From Devosia yakushimensis (GTDB lineage Bacteria > Pseudomonadota > Alphaproteobacteria > Rhizobiales > Devosiaceae): DNA of 64,000 nucleotides. How positions within the stretch are numbered: position 1 is the stretch's first letter; each line of letters opens with the position of its first letter. Shown one piece after another: positions 32,798 to 40,972 of this stretch. The notes under the pieces were generated by a model that was not told where the DNA came from, made no database searches, and worked only from the letters and a program-made list of their open reading frames with translations. The stretch lies in NCBI RefSeq assembly GCF_030159855.1, contig NZ_BSNG01000001.1, positions 3,038,001 through 3,102,000 of the forward strand. The letters are read 5' to 3'. The translations under genes were made by a program, and so were the position numbers.

Positions 32798-32915
32798 ACC
32801 CCCACCCCTGTCCCCTCCCCACAAGGGGGAGGGAGACTATGGAGCCGAGAGCTATCAGTCTGCGCCTCCCTCCCCTTGATGGGGAGGGATTGAGGGTGGG
32901 GTGGAGGAGAGCCAC
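32798..32915. repeat. Intergenic GC hairpins, family D
   Basis: Two hairpins, CCCTCCCC/GGGGGAGGG near 32812-32834 and CCTCCCTCCCC/GGGGAGGGA near 32866-32889, with flanks CCCCACCCCTGTCCCC and GAGGGTGGGGTGGAG. They separate the copCD-like gene from ycnI inside the copper cluster. Confidence 0.65.
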
Positions 32916-32968
32916 AGGGCCCAGACGTGACCCTCCCGAAGGAAGGGATCAAATCGCGGCTTTCGGCC

Positions 32969-33493
32969 TTAATGCCCTGCGGCATCCGCCGGGAGCAGTT
33001 CCAGGCTCGGTGCGGGCATTTCGGCGTCTTCAGCGCCGGTCACGTCGATCCAGGCTTCCTCGCCATTGGCGCATTCCTGGATGGTGGGGAAGTAGAACTG
33101 GCCCGGTTCAAGCGTGGTGGCAAACGTGCCGCGGAAGACGAATTCGTCGTAGAATTCATTGGGCAGATTGCCGCCCGACCAGACGATTTCCTTGACGCCC
33201 TCGGTCAGCGCCGTGCCGTGATTGTCATAGCTCTGCGCATAGGGCCCGGTGACGGTTTCGAGTGTCCAGCCGGCATGGGGCATGGGCTTTACATTGTAGA
33301 AGCCCTCGGGGATCTGGATGCGCAGGGTCGTGGTGGCTTCGGTGCCGCAGCCATGGGGCACGCGGATCACGGCCTTATAGGTGGAGCCGAGCTTGGCCTG
33401 CTGGACCTCAAGGGTCACATGGGCGAAGGCGGGGACGGCAAAGACGGCAAGAGTTGCAACGGCAGCGGCCGCGCGAGCAAAAATCGGGATCAT
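32969..33493 (-). CDS. YcnI-family copper-binding protein (DUF1775)
   Basis: Periplasmic, probably membrane-associated copper-binding protein of 174 residues. The signal peptide ends AFA, leaving the mature N-terminal histidine in HVTLEVQQAKLGSTYK, the residue that forms the monohistidine copper site of YcnI. The family segments RVPHGCGTEATTTLRIQIPE, AGWTLET and EIVWSGGNLPNEFYDEF are clear. The start at 33493 has GGAG eight bases upstream. It lies between the small membrane protein gene and the CopCD-like gene, the same partnership as ycnJI. Confidence 0.9.
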   Translation of the reverse strand: MIPIFARAAAAVATLAVFAVPAFAHVTLEVQQAKLGSTYKAVIRVPHGCGTEATTTLRIQIPEGFYNVKPMPHAGWTLETVTGPYAQSYDNHGTALTEGVKEIVWSGGNLPNEFYDEFVFRGTFATTLEPGQFYFPTIQECANGEEAWIDVTGAEDAEMPAPSLELLPADAAGH

Positions 33494-33545
33494 GACGATC
33501 TCCAGCAATGAATGGGTCTGATTGGCAGCCGGGCTGCCGGTGGCA

Positions 33546-33926
33546 TCAGGCCAGGGCTGGAGGCGCGCGCGCCTGCGCGGCATGGGGCGCAAGCGAGGTG
33601 GGCGGAGCGACAGACAGCGGCGCATGGAAGAATGTCTCGCCCGTGCGGACGATGCCGACATGCACTATCGCCGGTTCGGCGGCGGCAAAATCGTTCTTGG
33701 CGATGCCGGAGGCGGCGCATTTGAACGGGACCGGGGAGGTGTCCTTGTTCTCGGCCAGCGAGGTACAGATCGACCAGCCCGGCACGGCCTCGAAGCCGAT
33801 GCTGGCCAGGTCGCGCTGCAGGCCCGCCGCCTGGTGCAGCGGCACCAGCAACGTCAGCACATAGATGGCTGCCACCGCAAAAGCGGCGCCCATTTCCCGC
33901 GCTATGCTCCTTTTCCGGAACGGCAT
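33546..33926 (-). CDS. Small membrane-anchored protein of the copper cluster (DUF2946-like?)
   Basis: No firm family. The 126-residue product has one N-terminal membrane segment (about 12-32, GAAFAVAAIYVLTLLVPL) and a periplasmic tail with two cysteines (WSICTSLAE and FKCAASGIA) and an Ala/Pro-rich end with several histidines (FFHAPLS, APHAAQ). Short Cys/His proteins of the DUF2946 type often accompany copper genes, and this one heads the ycnI-copCD run, 52 bases upstream. The start at 33926 has a GGGGGAAG site. The family call is a guess; the copper link rests on context. Confidence 0.55.
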   Translation of the reverse strand: MPFRKRSIAREMGAAFAVAAIYVLTLLVPLHQAAGLQRDLASIGFEAVPGWSICTSLAENKDTSPVPFKCAASGIAKNDFAAAEPAIVHVGIVRTGETFFHAPLSVAPPTSLAPHAAQARAPPALA

Positions 33927-34021
33927 GCAAAGCTTCCCCCGTGGTAAGGCTGTAACGCGGGTGGCGGGGCGGAACAAGGTCGCAAGTGTCGCAGTGGGCA
34001 AGTGCGGTCCATCGGCTTTTT

Positions 34022-34061
34022 GCCCTCCCTCCCCCCTTGAGGGGAGGGTCGGGGTGGGGGG
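34022..34061. repeat. Intergenic GC hairpin, family D
   Basis: CCCTCCCTCCCCCCTTGAGG followed by GGAGGG makes a strong hairpin upstream of the copper cluster. Confidence 0.55.
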
Positions 34062-34104
34062 TCGTGGGAGCATCAGCGCTCTCTAGATGCATTTAGAACC
34101 ACGA

Positions 34105-34204
34105 TGTCATCCCGGCGCAGGCCGGGATCCATGCTGAAGGCCATCAGCGTCATCCAGTGTGGGGATAGAGCACAGCATGGATTCCGGCCTCCGCCGGAAT
34201 GACA
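34105..34204. repeat. Intergenic palindromic repeat, family B (copy 6)
   Basis: TGTCATCCCGGCGCAGGCCG and an imperfect inverse ending in GGAATGACA enclose about 45 bases. It lies between the divergent copper and tex genes. The remainder of 33927-34350 shows no gene. Confidence 0.75.
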
Positions 34205-34350
34205 CTGTGATAGATGCTGTTCCCAAGCACACACTACCCTTGGTACTCCACCACCCCACCAACCAGACCTGAGGAAATCCCGCCCCCTCGGGTATGCTCC
34301 GCCGCCCAAGCCCGATATGGTCGCGCCCCGATTTGGAGCACAACAGACCC

Positions 34351-36650
34351 ATGGCCGACCTCGAAACCCGTATCGCCACCCAGATTGCTGCCGAGATCGC
34401 GGCGCGGCCGCCGCAGGTGCTGGCGGCGGTGGAATTGCTGGATGGCGGGGCGACGGTGCCGTTCGTTGCGCGCTACCGCAAGGAGGTGACGGGCGGGCTC
34501 GACGACACGCAATTGCGCCTTCTGGCCGAACGGCTGGCCTATCTGCGCGAGCTGGAAGCGCGGCGCGCCACCATAATCAAATCCATCGAAGACCAGGGCA
34601 AGCTCACGCCGGCCCTCACCGCCTCCATCATGGGCGTTGCCACCAAGGCGGAGCTGGAAGACCTTTACCTCCCCTATAAGCCCAAGCGCCGCACCAAGGC
34701 TGAAATCGCCCGCGAGCGTGGTCTTGGCCCGCTGGCCGAAGCGATCCTCGTCGACCGCCGGGCCGATCCCGTGGCGCTGGCGGGCAATTACATCACCCCC
34801 GATGTGCCCGGCACCAAGGAAGCACTGGAGGGCGCGCGCGACATCGTCATCGAGGGCCTGACGGAGAAAATGCCGCCCTGCTCGGGCAATTGCGCCGGCA
34901 TATGCGCGACAAGGCCATGCTGCGGGCCCGTGTCGTCACCGGCAAGGAAGAGGCAGGCGCCAAATTCTCGGATTATTTCGACCATGCCGAGCGCTGGGCC
35001 AAGGTGGCCGGGCACCGTGCCATGGCCATGATGCGCGGCCGCGACGAGGACATGCTGAGCCTTGATATCGAGGTGGATGCGGAGGTGACCGATCCGGTCA
35101 AGCCCGTCGAGCGGTTGGTGATCTCAGCGCTGGATGCGCAAGGCCCCGGTGCCGGCGATGCCTGGCTGCGCGAGGTCACCAGCTGGGCCTGGCGCACGCG
35201 GCTGCGCGTATCGCTCTCGGTCGATCTGATGGTGGAATTGCGCGAGCGCGCCGAGGAAGAAGCCATTGCGGTCTTTGCCCGCAACCTCAAGGATTTGCTG
35301 CTGGCCGCCCCAGCCGGCGCCCGCGCCACCATGGGGCTCGACCCCGGCATCCGCACCGGGGTCAAGGTCGCGGTGATCGACGCCACCGGCAAGGTGCTCG
35401 ATACCGAAACGGTCTATCCCTTCCCGCCGCGCAACGATGTGATGGGCACCCAGGCGGCCCTCAAGCACCTCATTGCCAAGCATGGCGTGCAGCTGATCGC
35501 CATCGGCAATGGCACCGGCAGCCGCGAAACCGAAAAGCTGGTGCTGGACCTGATCGAGCGCCTGCCCGCGCCCAAGCCGACCAAGGTCATCGTTTCGGAA
35601 GCCGGCGCTTCGGTTTATTCGGCCTCGGAGCTGGCGGCTGCCGAATTCCCCAATCTCGACGTCTCGCTGCGGGGTGCGGTGTCCATTGCCCGGCGCCTGC
35701 AGGACCCCTTGGCCGAACTGGTCAAGATCGAGCCCAAGGCCATTGGCGTCGGCCAATATCAGCACGATGTGGACCAATACCGGCTCAGCCGCTCGCTCGA
35801 TGGCGTGGTGGAAGATGCGGTGAACGCGGTGGGCGTCGATCTCAACACCGCCTCAGCGCCCCTCCTGGCACGAATTTCGGGTCTCGGCTCCTCGGTGGCC
35901 GAGGCCATTGTCGGCTATCGCGACGCCAATGGCCCTTTCCCCACCCGCAAGGCACTGCTCGACGTGCCGCGCCTGGGCCAGCGCACTTTCGAGCAATGCG
36001 CGGGCTTTTTGCGCATCAGCAATGGCGCCGAGCCGCTCGACGCCTCCTCGGTTCACCCCGAGGCCTATGGCGTGGCCCGCAAGATCGTTGCCGCCTGTGG
36101 CCGCGATCTGCGCAGCCTCATGGGTGACAAAGCGGCTTTGGCCGGGCTCGATCCCACCCGCTTCGTCGATGACCGCTTCGGCCTGCCCACGGTGCGCGAC
36201 ATTTTCCTCGAGCTGGAAAAGCCCGGCCGCGACCCCCGTCCCGCCTTCAAGACGGCGACCTTTGCCGAGGGGGTGGATGACATCAAGCATCTGAAACCCG
36301 GCATGCAGCTCGAAGGCACAGTGACCAATGTCGCCGCCTTCGGGGCGTTCGTGGATATCGGGGTGCATCAGGACGGGCTGGTGCATGTGTCCCAATTGGC
36401 CGACAAATTCGTTAGAGATCCTCACACGGTGGTCAAGGCCGGCGACGTGGTCAAGGTGCGCGTCGTCGAAGTCGATGTCGCCCGCAAGCGCATCGGGCTC
36501 ACCATGCGCCGCGAGATCGATGCCAGCGCGCCTCGCGACATGCCGCGGGACAAGCCGGTGCGGAACCAGCAGCGGCCGCCGCAGCAGCCGTCGAACTCGC
36601 TGGGTTCGCTTGGCGACCGGCTGAGCGAGGCGATGCGGAAAAAGCGGTAG
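34351..36650 (+). pseudogene. tex: Tex-family RNA-binding transcription accessory protein, interrupted by a one-base frameshift
   Basis: Housekeeping RNA-binding protein. Joined across the frameshift it would have about 766 residues, the normal length: Tex N-terminal helical domain (1-190), YqgF domain starting MGLDPGIRTGVKVAVID near 327, helix-hairpin-helix region near 490-560, and a C-terminal S1 domain near 650-720 (GTVTNVAAFGAFVDIG). The first frame runs from 34351 but goes wrong after LTEK; the correct continuation (DAALLGQLRRHMRDKAML) is in another frame. Adding one G after GAGAAA near 34869 restores the whole protein. The rest shows no decay, so a sequencing error or very recent mutation is likely. 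Confidence 0.88.
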
Positions 36651-36782
36651 AAGGTACCACGTCGGGCTTCATCGGCATGTGGCAAAACCCGGATATGGTT
36701 CCGCCACCATTCCGCCGCTTGGGCGTTCTCCCCTCGCGAGACCCTGCCGCAGGGGCGGGCAAAGCAGCCAAGGAGATTCTCG

Positions 36783-37208
36783 ATGACCAAGATCATGTAC
36801 ACCGCCAGGGCCACCTCAACCGGGGGCCGATCGGGCCATGGCCGGACCGATGATGGCGTGCTGGACGTGACCCTCACAACGCCCAAGGAGATCGGCGGGG
36901 ATGGCGCGCGCGGCACCAATCCCGAGCAGCTCTTTGCCGTGGGCTATTCGGCCTGTTTCCTGGGCGCCATGAAGGCGGCGGCCCGCAAGAGCGGCGACAC
37001 CATTCCCGAGGACGCCAAGGTCACCGCCGAAGTCAGCTTCCGCGACCGCGATGATGGCGAAGGCTTCTGGATCCAGGCCGCGCTCAAGGTGGACGTGCCG
37101 GGCCTCGACAAGGCCAAGGTGGAAGACATCGTCAAGCGCGCCCATGTCATCTGCCCCTATAGCGAGGTGAGCCGGAAGGGGTTTGAGGTGGATTTGGCTG
37201 TGGTGTGA
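36783..37208 (+). CDS. ohr: Organic hydroperoxide resistance protein Ohr
   Basis: Cytoplasmic thiol peroxidase that reduces organic and fatty-acid hydroperoxides. The 141-residue product is standard length with the two reactive cysteines, Cys58 (GYSACFLGAM) and Cys124 (HVICPYSEVS), in OsmC/Ohr family positions. An AAGGAGA site precedes the start. No ohrR gene is adjacent and I find no classical OhrR operator in the 132-base gap upstream. Confidence 0.95.
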   Translation: MTKIMYTARATSTGGRSGHGRTDDGVLDVTLTTPKEIGGDGARGTNPEQLFAVGYSACFLGAMKAAARKSGDTIPEDAKVTAEVSFRDRDDGEGFWIQAALKVDVPGLDKAKVEDIVKRAHVICPYSEVSRKGFEVDLAVV

Positions 37209-37222
37209 GGCGGGCATCGGAG

Positions 37223-37338
37223 TACCCCCTCCTAGCCTCCCCCTGATAGGGGGAGGAACCGCCTTGTGGCTAAACCTCGACCCAGCCCCAAGAGTGGAGA
37301 GATCCCTCCCCCTATCAGGGGGAGGTTAGGTGGGGGTA
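37223..37338. repeat. Intergenic inverted repeat, family C (copy 2)
   Basis: Same arms as 15502-15617; the centre contains CCAGCCCCAAGAGTGG, the reverse complement of the centre of copy 1. It lies between convergent ohr and the ABC exporter. Confidence 0.75.
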
Positions 37339-37343
37339 TCCCC

Positions 37344-37376
37344 ACAAAAAACGCCGGGGCTCTCACCCCGGCGTTC
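37344..37376 (-). terminator. Rho-independent terminator of the ABC exporter gene
   Basis: On the minus strand AACGCCGGGG-TGAGAG-CCCCGGCGTT is followed by TTTTTG, six bases after the exporter stop. Ten-base perfect stem. Confidence 0.88.
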
Positions 37377-37381
37377 TGCTA

Positions 37382-39190
37382 TCAGGCCACGTTCAGCCCC
37401 TTGGTCAGTTCCAGCGCCTGTCGCTCGAACAGCCGGCGATAGATGCCGCCCTTGAGCGTGATCAGCCGGGCATGATCGCCTTCCTCGACAATTTTACCCT
37501 TGTCGAACACCAGCAGCCGGTCGAGCGCCCGCACCGTCGACAGCCGGTGGGCAATCACCAATGTCGTGCGACCGACCATCAGCCGTTCCATCGCCTCCTG
37601 GATCTGCACTTCGCTCTCGCTGTCGAGGCTCGACGTGGCCTCGTCCAGGATCAGGATGGGTGCATCGGCCAGGAACGCCCGGGCGATGGCGACACGCTGC
37701 CGCTCGCCACCCGAGAGCTTGACGCCGCGCTCGCCCACCATGGTCTCGTAGCCCTTGGGCAGATCGAGAATGAAGTCATGGGCATTGGCCTGTTGCGCCG
37801 CCAGCTCGATCTCGGCACGCGAGGCGCCGGGCCGGCCATAGGCGATGTTTTCGGCCAGGGTGCGGTGGAACAGGATGGGCTCCTGCTGCACGATGGCGAT
37901 CTGGCCGCGCAGGCTCGATTGCTGCACATCGGCAATATTGGTGCCATCGATGGTGATGGCCCCGTCATTGACGTCATGCAGCCGCTGGATCAGCTTGACG
38001 AAGGTCGTCTTGCCCGAGCCCGAATGCCCCACCAGCCCGACCCGCTCGCCCGGCGCAATCTTCACCGAGAAATCGCGGTAGAGCGGGGTGGCGTGCGAGC
38101 CATAGCGGAAGGTCACATTGTCGAAGGCGATAGCGCCCGCGCCAATGGCGATCCTGCCCGAGCCCGGCTTGTCGGCAATGCCGAAGGGCTGTTTGTCGAG
38201 CGCGACCAGCTCTTCCATGTCGTTGACCGAGCGCTGCAGGTTGCGGATATGCTGGCCCACATCGCGCAGGTGCCCCTGCAGCACGAAGAACATGGTCAGA
38301 ACGAACGTGATATCGCCCGGGCTCGCCGCCCCCTGCTGCCACAGCAGCAGCGCGGTGCCCAGAATGGCGGTCTGCATCACGGCCATCATCAGGCCCTGCA
38401 TGCCGCCATTGAGCGTGCCGCGCCGCCAGACACGGGCCGTGCGCTTGCGCCATTTGCCCACGACACGGGCCAGGATGGTCTCTTCGCGCTGTTCGGCGCC
38501 AAAGGCCTTGACCACCGCATTGCAGCTGACCGCATCGGCCAAAGCGCCGCCCATCCTGGTGTCCCAGGCATTGGCGAGGGCGCCGGCGGGCGCGACAAAA
38601 CTCATCGAGAGCCACACCGTCACCGCCACATAGATCAGCGAGCCCAGTCCCACCACCAGCCCCATGACCGGCCAGGCCGCGCCCAGGATCACCGTAGCGC
38701 CGATCAGCATGACCAGCGAAGGCCAGAGCGCCACCAGCAGCACGTCATTTAGCAGGTCGAGCGCGCCCGAGCCACGCGTGATCTTGCGCACCGTCGAGCC
38801 GGCAAAGCTATTGGCGTGCCAATCGGAGGAAAACCGCTGCACCCGATGGAAGGCGTTGGAAATCACGTCATTCATCATCTGCAGCGTGAAGCGGATCAGG
38901 CTGAAAAAGACGAATTGGCGCAGGATGACCGAGGCCAGATAAAGCGAGGCCATGATCCAGAACGCGCTCAGCGCCTGGGTCCAGAAGGCCTCGTCCTGCC
39001 CGCTGCCCGAGGCAACGGCGTCGACCAGCCGCCCGGCGAAAATCGGGCTGAAGGCCTCGGCCAGCGTGGCCGCCAGCACGAGCAGGGCAATGCCAGCCGC
39101 CCGCAGGGGTTGCTTGGCCCAATGACGGAAAGTGAAGCCGAGCACATTGCGGAATGCGTCGGCGCGGAAATCGAGTTTCTTGCGACTCAT
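37382..39190 (-). CDS. ABC exporter, fused permease and ATPase
   Basis: Homo- or heterodimeric half-transporter of the MsbA/multidrug type, 602 residues. Six membrane segments occupy about 25-320 (ABC_membrane). The ATPase domain has Walker A GHSGSGKTTF near 393, the signature LSGGERQRVAIARAFL near 490, Walker B ILILDEATSSLD and the H-loop VIAHRLST. The N-terminal VRGRA-free cytoplasmic start (MSRKKLDFRADAFRNVLGF) is usual. It stands alone with its own terminator; the substrate is unknown. Confidence 0.92.
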   Translation of the reverse strand: MSRKKLDFRADAFRNVLGFTFRHWAKQPLRAAGIALLVLAATLAEAFSPIFAGRLVDAVASGSGQDEAFWTQALSAFWIMASLYLASVILRQFVFFSLIRFTLQMMNDVISNAFHRVQRFSSDWHANSFAGSTVRKITRGSGALDLLNDVLLVALWPSLVMLIGATVILGAAWPVMGLVVGLGSLIYVAVTVWLSMSFVAPAGALANAWDTRMGGALADAVSCNAVVKAFGAEQREETILARVVGKWRKRTARVWRRGTLNGGMQGLMMAVMQTAILGTALLLWQQGAASPGDITFVLTMFFVLQGHLRDVGQHIRNLQRSVNDMEELVALDKQPFGIADKPGSGRIAIGAGAIAFDNVTFRYGSHATPLYRDFSVKIAPGERVGLVGHSGSGKTTFVKLIQRLHDVNDGAITIDGTNIADVQQSSLRGQIAIVQQEPILFHRTLAENIAYGRPGASRAEIELAAQQANAHDFILDLPKGYETMVGERGVKLSGGERQRVAIARAFLADAPILILDEATSSLDSESEVQIQEAMERLMVGRTTLVIAHRLSTVRALDRLLVFDKGKIVEEGDHARLITLKGGIYRRLFERQALELTKGLNVA

Positions 39191-39547
39191 GGTGTTGACC
39201 CGGACGCCAATCGCGCCGGCCCTTATGTGAAAGTCATGAAAGGCACAGCCGGGAACGGGACACTATTTCCCGTCAGATCAGAAATGGCTGCGATGGAAAA
39301 ACCGCGGGCGGCTGGCCTTATCGGCGGGCCGCGGATGGCATGGACCTAACGGCGCATGCCATGGGAGGGCGTAATAAACGGTGCTGTCACGCTACGCCTC
39401 CCTTGTTTGTGATCTGAAGCGGTGGACGATTACTAGCCAAAGCGTTCGGCTTTGCCAACCCGGTTTTTTGGCAAAAGCAGCAGTGAGGTTTTTTGGCAAC
39501 GCTGGGCCGCGCGGTTCGACGGCGCCGTGCCCGTTCTCTTCCACCGG
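39191..39547. other. Intergenic region without recognisable gene; short direct repeats
   Basis: No frame here looks coding. Within it, GGTTTTTTGGCAA occurs twice (39462-39474 and 39487-39499), preceded by a small hairpin CAAAGC-GTTCG-GCTTTG near 39439. Both may be remnants or a small transcript's 3' end; nothing more can be said. Confidence 0.4.
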
Positions 39548-39646
39548 GTCATTCCGGCGCAGGCCGGAATCCATGCTGAAGGTCATCCTGACCCTGGATG
39601 CACGCGGAGCACCACGGACATGGATCCCGGCCTGCGCCGGGATGAC
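39548..39646. repeat. Intergenic palindromic repeat, family B (copy 7)
   Basis: GTCATTCCGGCGCAGGCCGG and the inverse CCGGCCTGCGCCGGGATGAC bracket a centre of about 60 bases, closely related to the 34105 copy. Confidence 0.75.
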
Positions 39647-39701
39647 ATTGTGGGTGGGAGGGATAGGGGGCTGATTGACGCTCTCTCAAACCACCCAAAA
39701 C

Positions 39702-40592
39702 CTAAGGCGCAAACACCGTCACCGCACCCGGCCGGATGATGAAATGCGCCGGCGTTTGGGTGACGATGTCGCCATCGGTATTGATCTCGCGCGGCTCGCG
39801 CGTGCGGATGTCGAATTCGGTGCTCTTGGAGGTCCGCACCTCGTCCCAGGCGCCATGCTGGCCGCGCCGGAACGCCCCCAGCATCAGCCCGAACTTCCAG
39901 ACATTGCCGAGTTCGAGACTATAGAGATCGAGATGTCCATCCTCGATAGTGGCGTCCTCGTGGATCACGGTGCCGCCGCCATAATGGACGCCGTTGCCCA
40001 CCGCTATCTGCAGCGTCTTGACCGTCACCGCCGCGCCATCATCGCCAATGATCTGCGCCCGGAACGGGCGGGCCGCGGCCAGTACGCGAAGCGCCCCCAG
40101 CCCATAGCCCAGCTTGCCCCAGCGCTTCTTGGCCTCGGGCGTCAACCCCCGCGCCAGGTCGGCGCTCAGCCCCAGGCTGGCAACATTGAAAAATGGGTGG
40201 CCATTGACTTCCCCCAGGTCGATCCGGCGCTGCTGCCCGCTGACGATGATATCGGCGGCCCGCAGCAGATCGTCGGGAATTTCGAGCGTCCGCGCCAGGT
40301 CGTTGGCCGTGCCCATGGGCAATATTCCCATGGGCAGGCCGGTGGCGAGCACGCCCTTGGCCGCCGAATTGATGGTGCCGTCGCCGCCGCAGACGATGAC
40401 CAGGTCCGCCTCGTGCCGGCGCCGGGCGATATCGGCCGAGACTTCCTCGGGCGTCTCGAAGCGCTCCACCACCACATCGATGCCGCCCGCCTCAAGCCGG
40501 GCGATGACCGGGTCCAGTCCCGTGGCACCCCGGCGGGATCTGGGATTGACCAGCATCAGGCCGCGGCGGCGGGAGGGCATGGCGGTGGTCAT
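39702..40592 (-). CDS. YegS/BmrU-type lipid kinase (diacylglycerol kinase catalytic domain)
   Basis: Predicted to phosphorylate a lipid such as diacylglycerol at the inner membrane. From MTTAMPSRRRGLMLVNPRS it has 296 residues. The nucleotide-binding GGDGT is at 69-73, followed by the lipid-kinase segments ILPMGTANDLARTLEIP, FFNVASLGLSADL and HYGGGTVIHEDATIEDG. The end (INTDGDIVTQTPAHFIIRPGA) contains the conserved D-GE-like region. Start choice between 40592 and 40580 is uncertain because no strong ribosome-binding site is seen. Confidence 0.88.
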   Translation of the reverse strand: MTTAMPSRRRGLMLVNPRSRRGATGLDPVIARLEAGGIDVVVERFETPEEVSADIARRRHEADLVIVCGGDGTINSAAKGVLATGLPMGILPMGTANDLARTLEIPDDLLRAADIIVSGQQRRIDLGEVNGHPFFNVASLGLSADLARGLTPEAKKRWGKLGYGLGALRVLAAARPFRAQIIGDDGAAVTVKTLQIAVGNGVHYGGGTVIHEDATIEDGHLDLYSLELGNVWKFGLMLGAFRRGQHGAWDEVRTSKSTEFDIRTREPREINTDGDIVTQTPAHFIIRPGAVTVFAP

Positions 40593-40697
40593 CAGGGCGG
40601 AGTCCGATTCAATTGTTGGCAGGCGCACTTAAATGGTCGGCGCCGCGTAAAGTCACAAGGGCGGGCACATTACCATTTGGTCATAGAGACCCCCCGA

Positions 40698-40858
40698 TCT
40701 GCACCCTCCCCGTTGTGGGGAGGGTGGATGAGAGCCCGGTGTCTCGGCTCCGTCGCCTCCCTCCCCCTTGAGGGGAGGGACCGAGGGTGGGGGTCCGTCA
40801 GTGATCCACAAAACCACCCCCTCCCCGGCCCTCCCCTCAAGGGGGAGGGAGGCAGGAA
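40698..40858. repeat. Cluster of three GC hairpins, family D
   Basis: CACCCTCCCC-GTTGT-GGGGAGGGTG (40702-40726) is perfect. Two further hairpins of the CCCTCCCC...GGGGAGGG kind lie near 40758-40780 and 40829-40851, the last in inverted orientation. They fill most of the divergent gap 40593-40972 between the lipid kinase and aminopeptidase genes. Confidence 0.65.
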
Positions 40859-40972
40859 CCGATGACGCTACCGCAAGCCCCCTACCCAAAATTTTCCCAA
40901 TTCGGCTGACATCGGCCATCAACCAGCGCTAGGGTCGGCCCCAGCGATTCAAAACCAAGAGGCTGACGCCCA

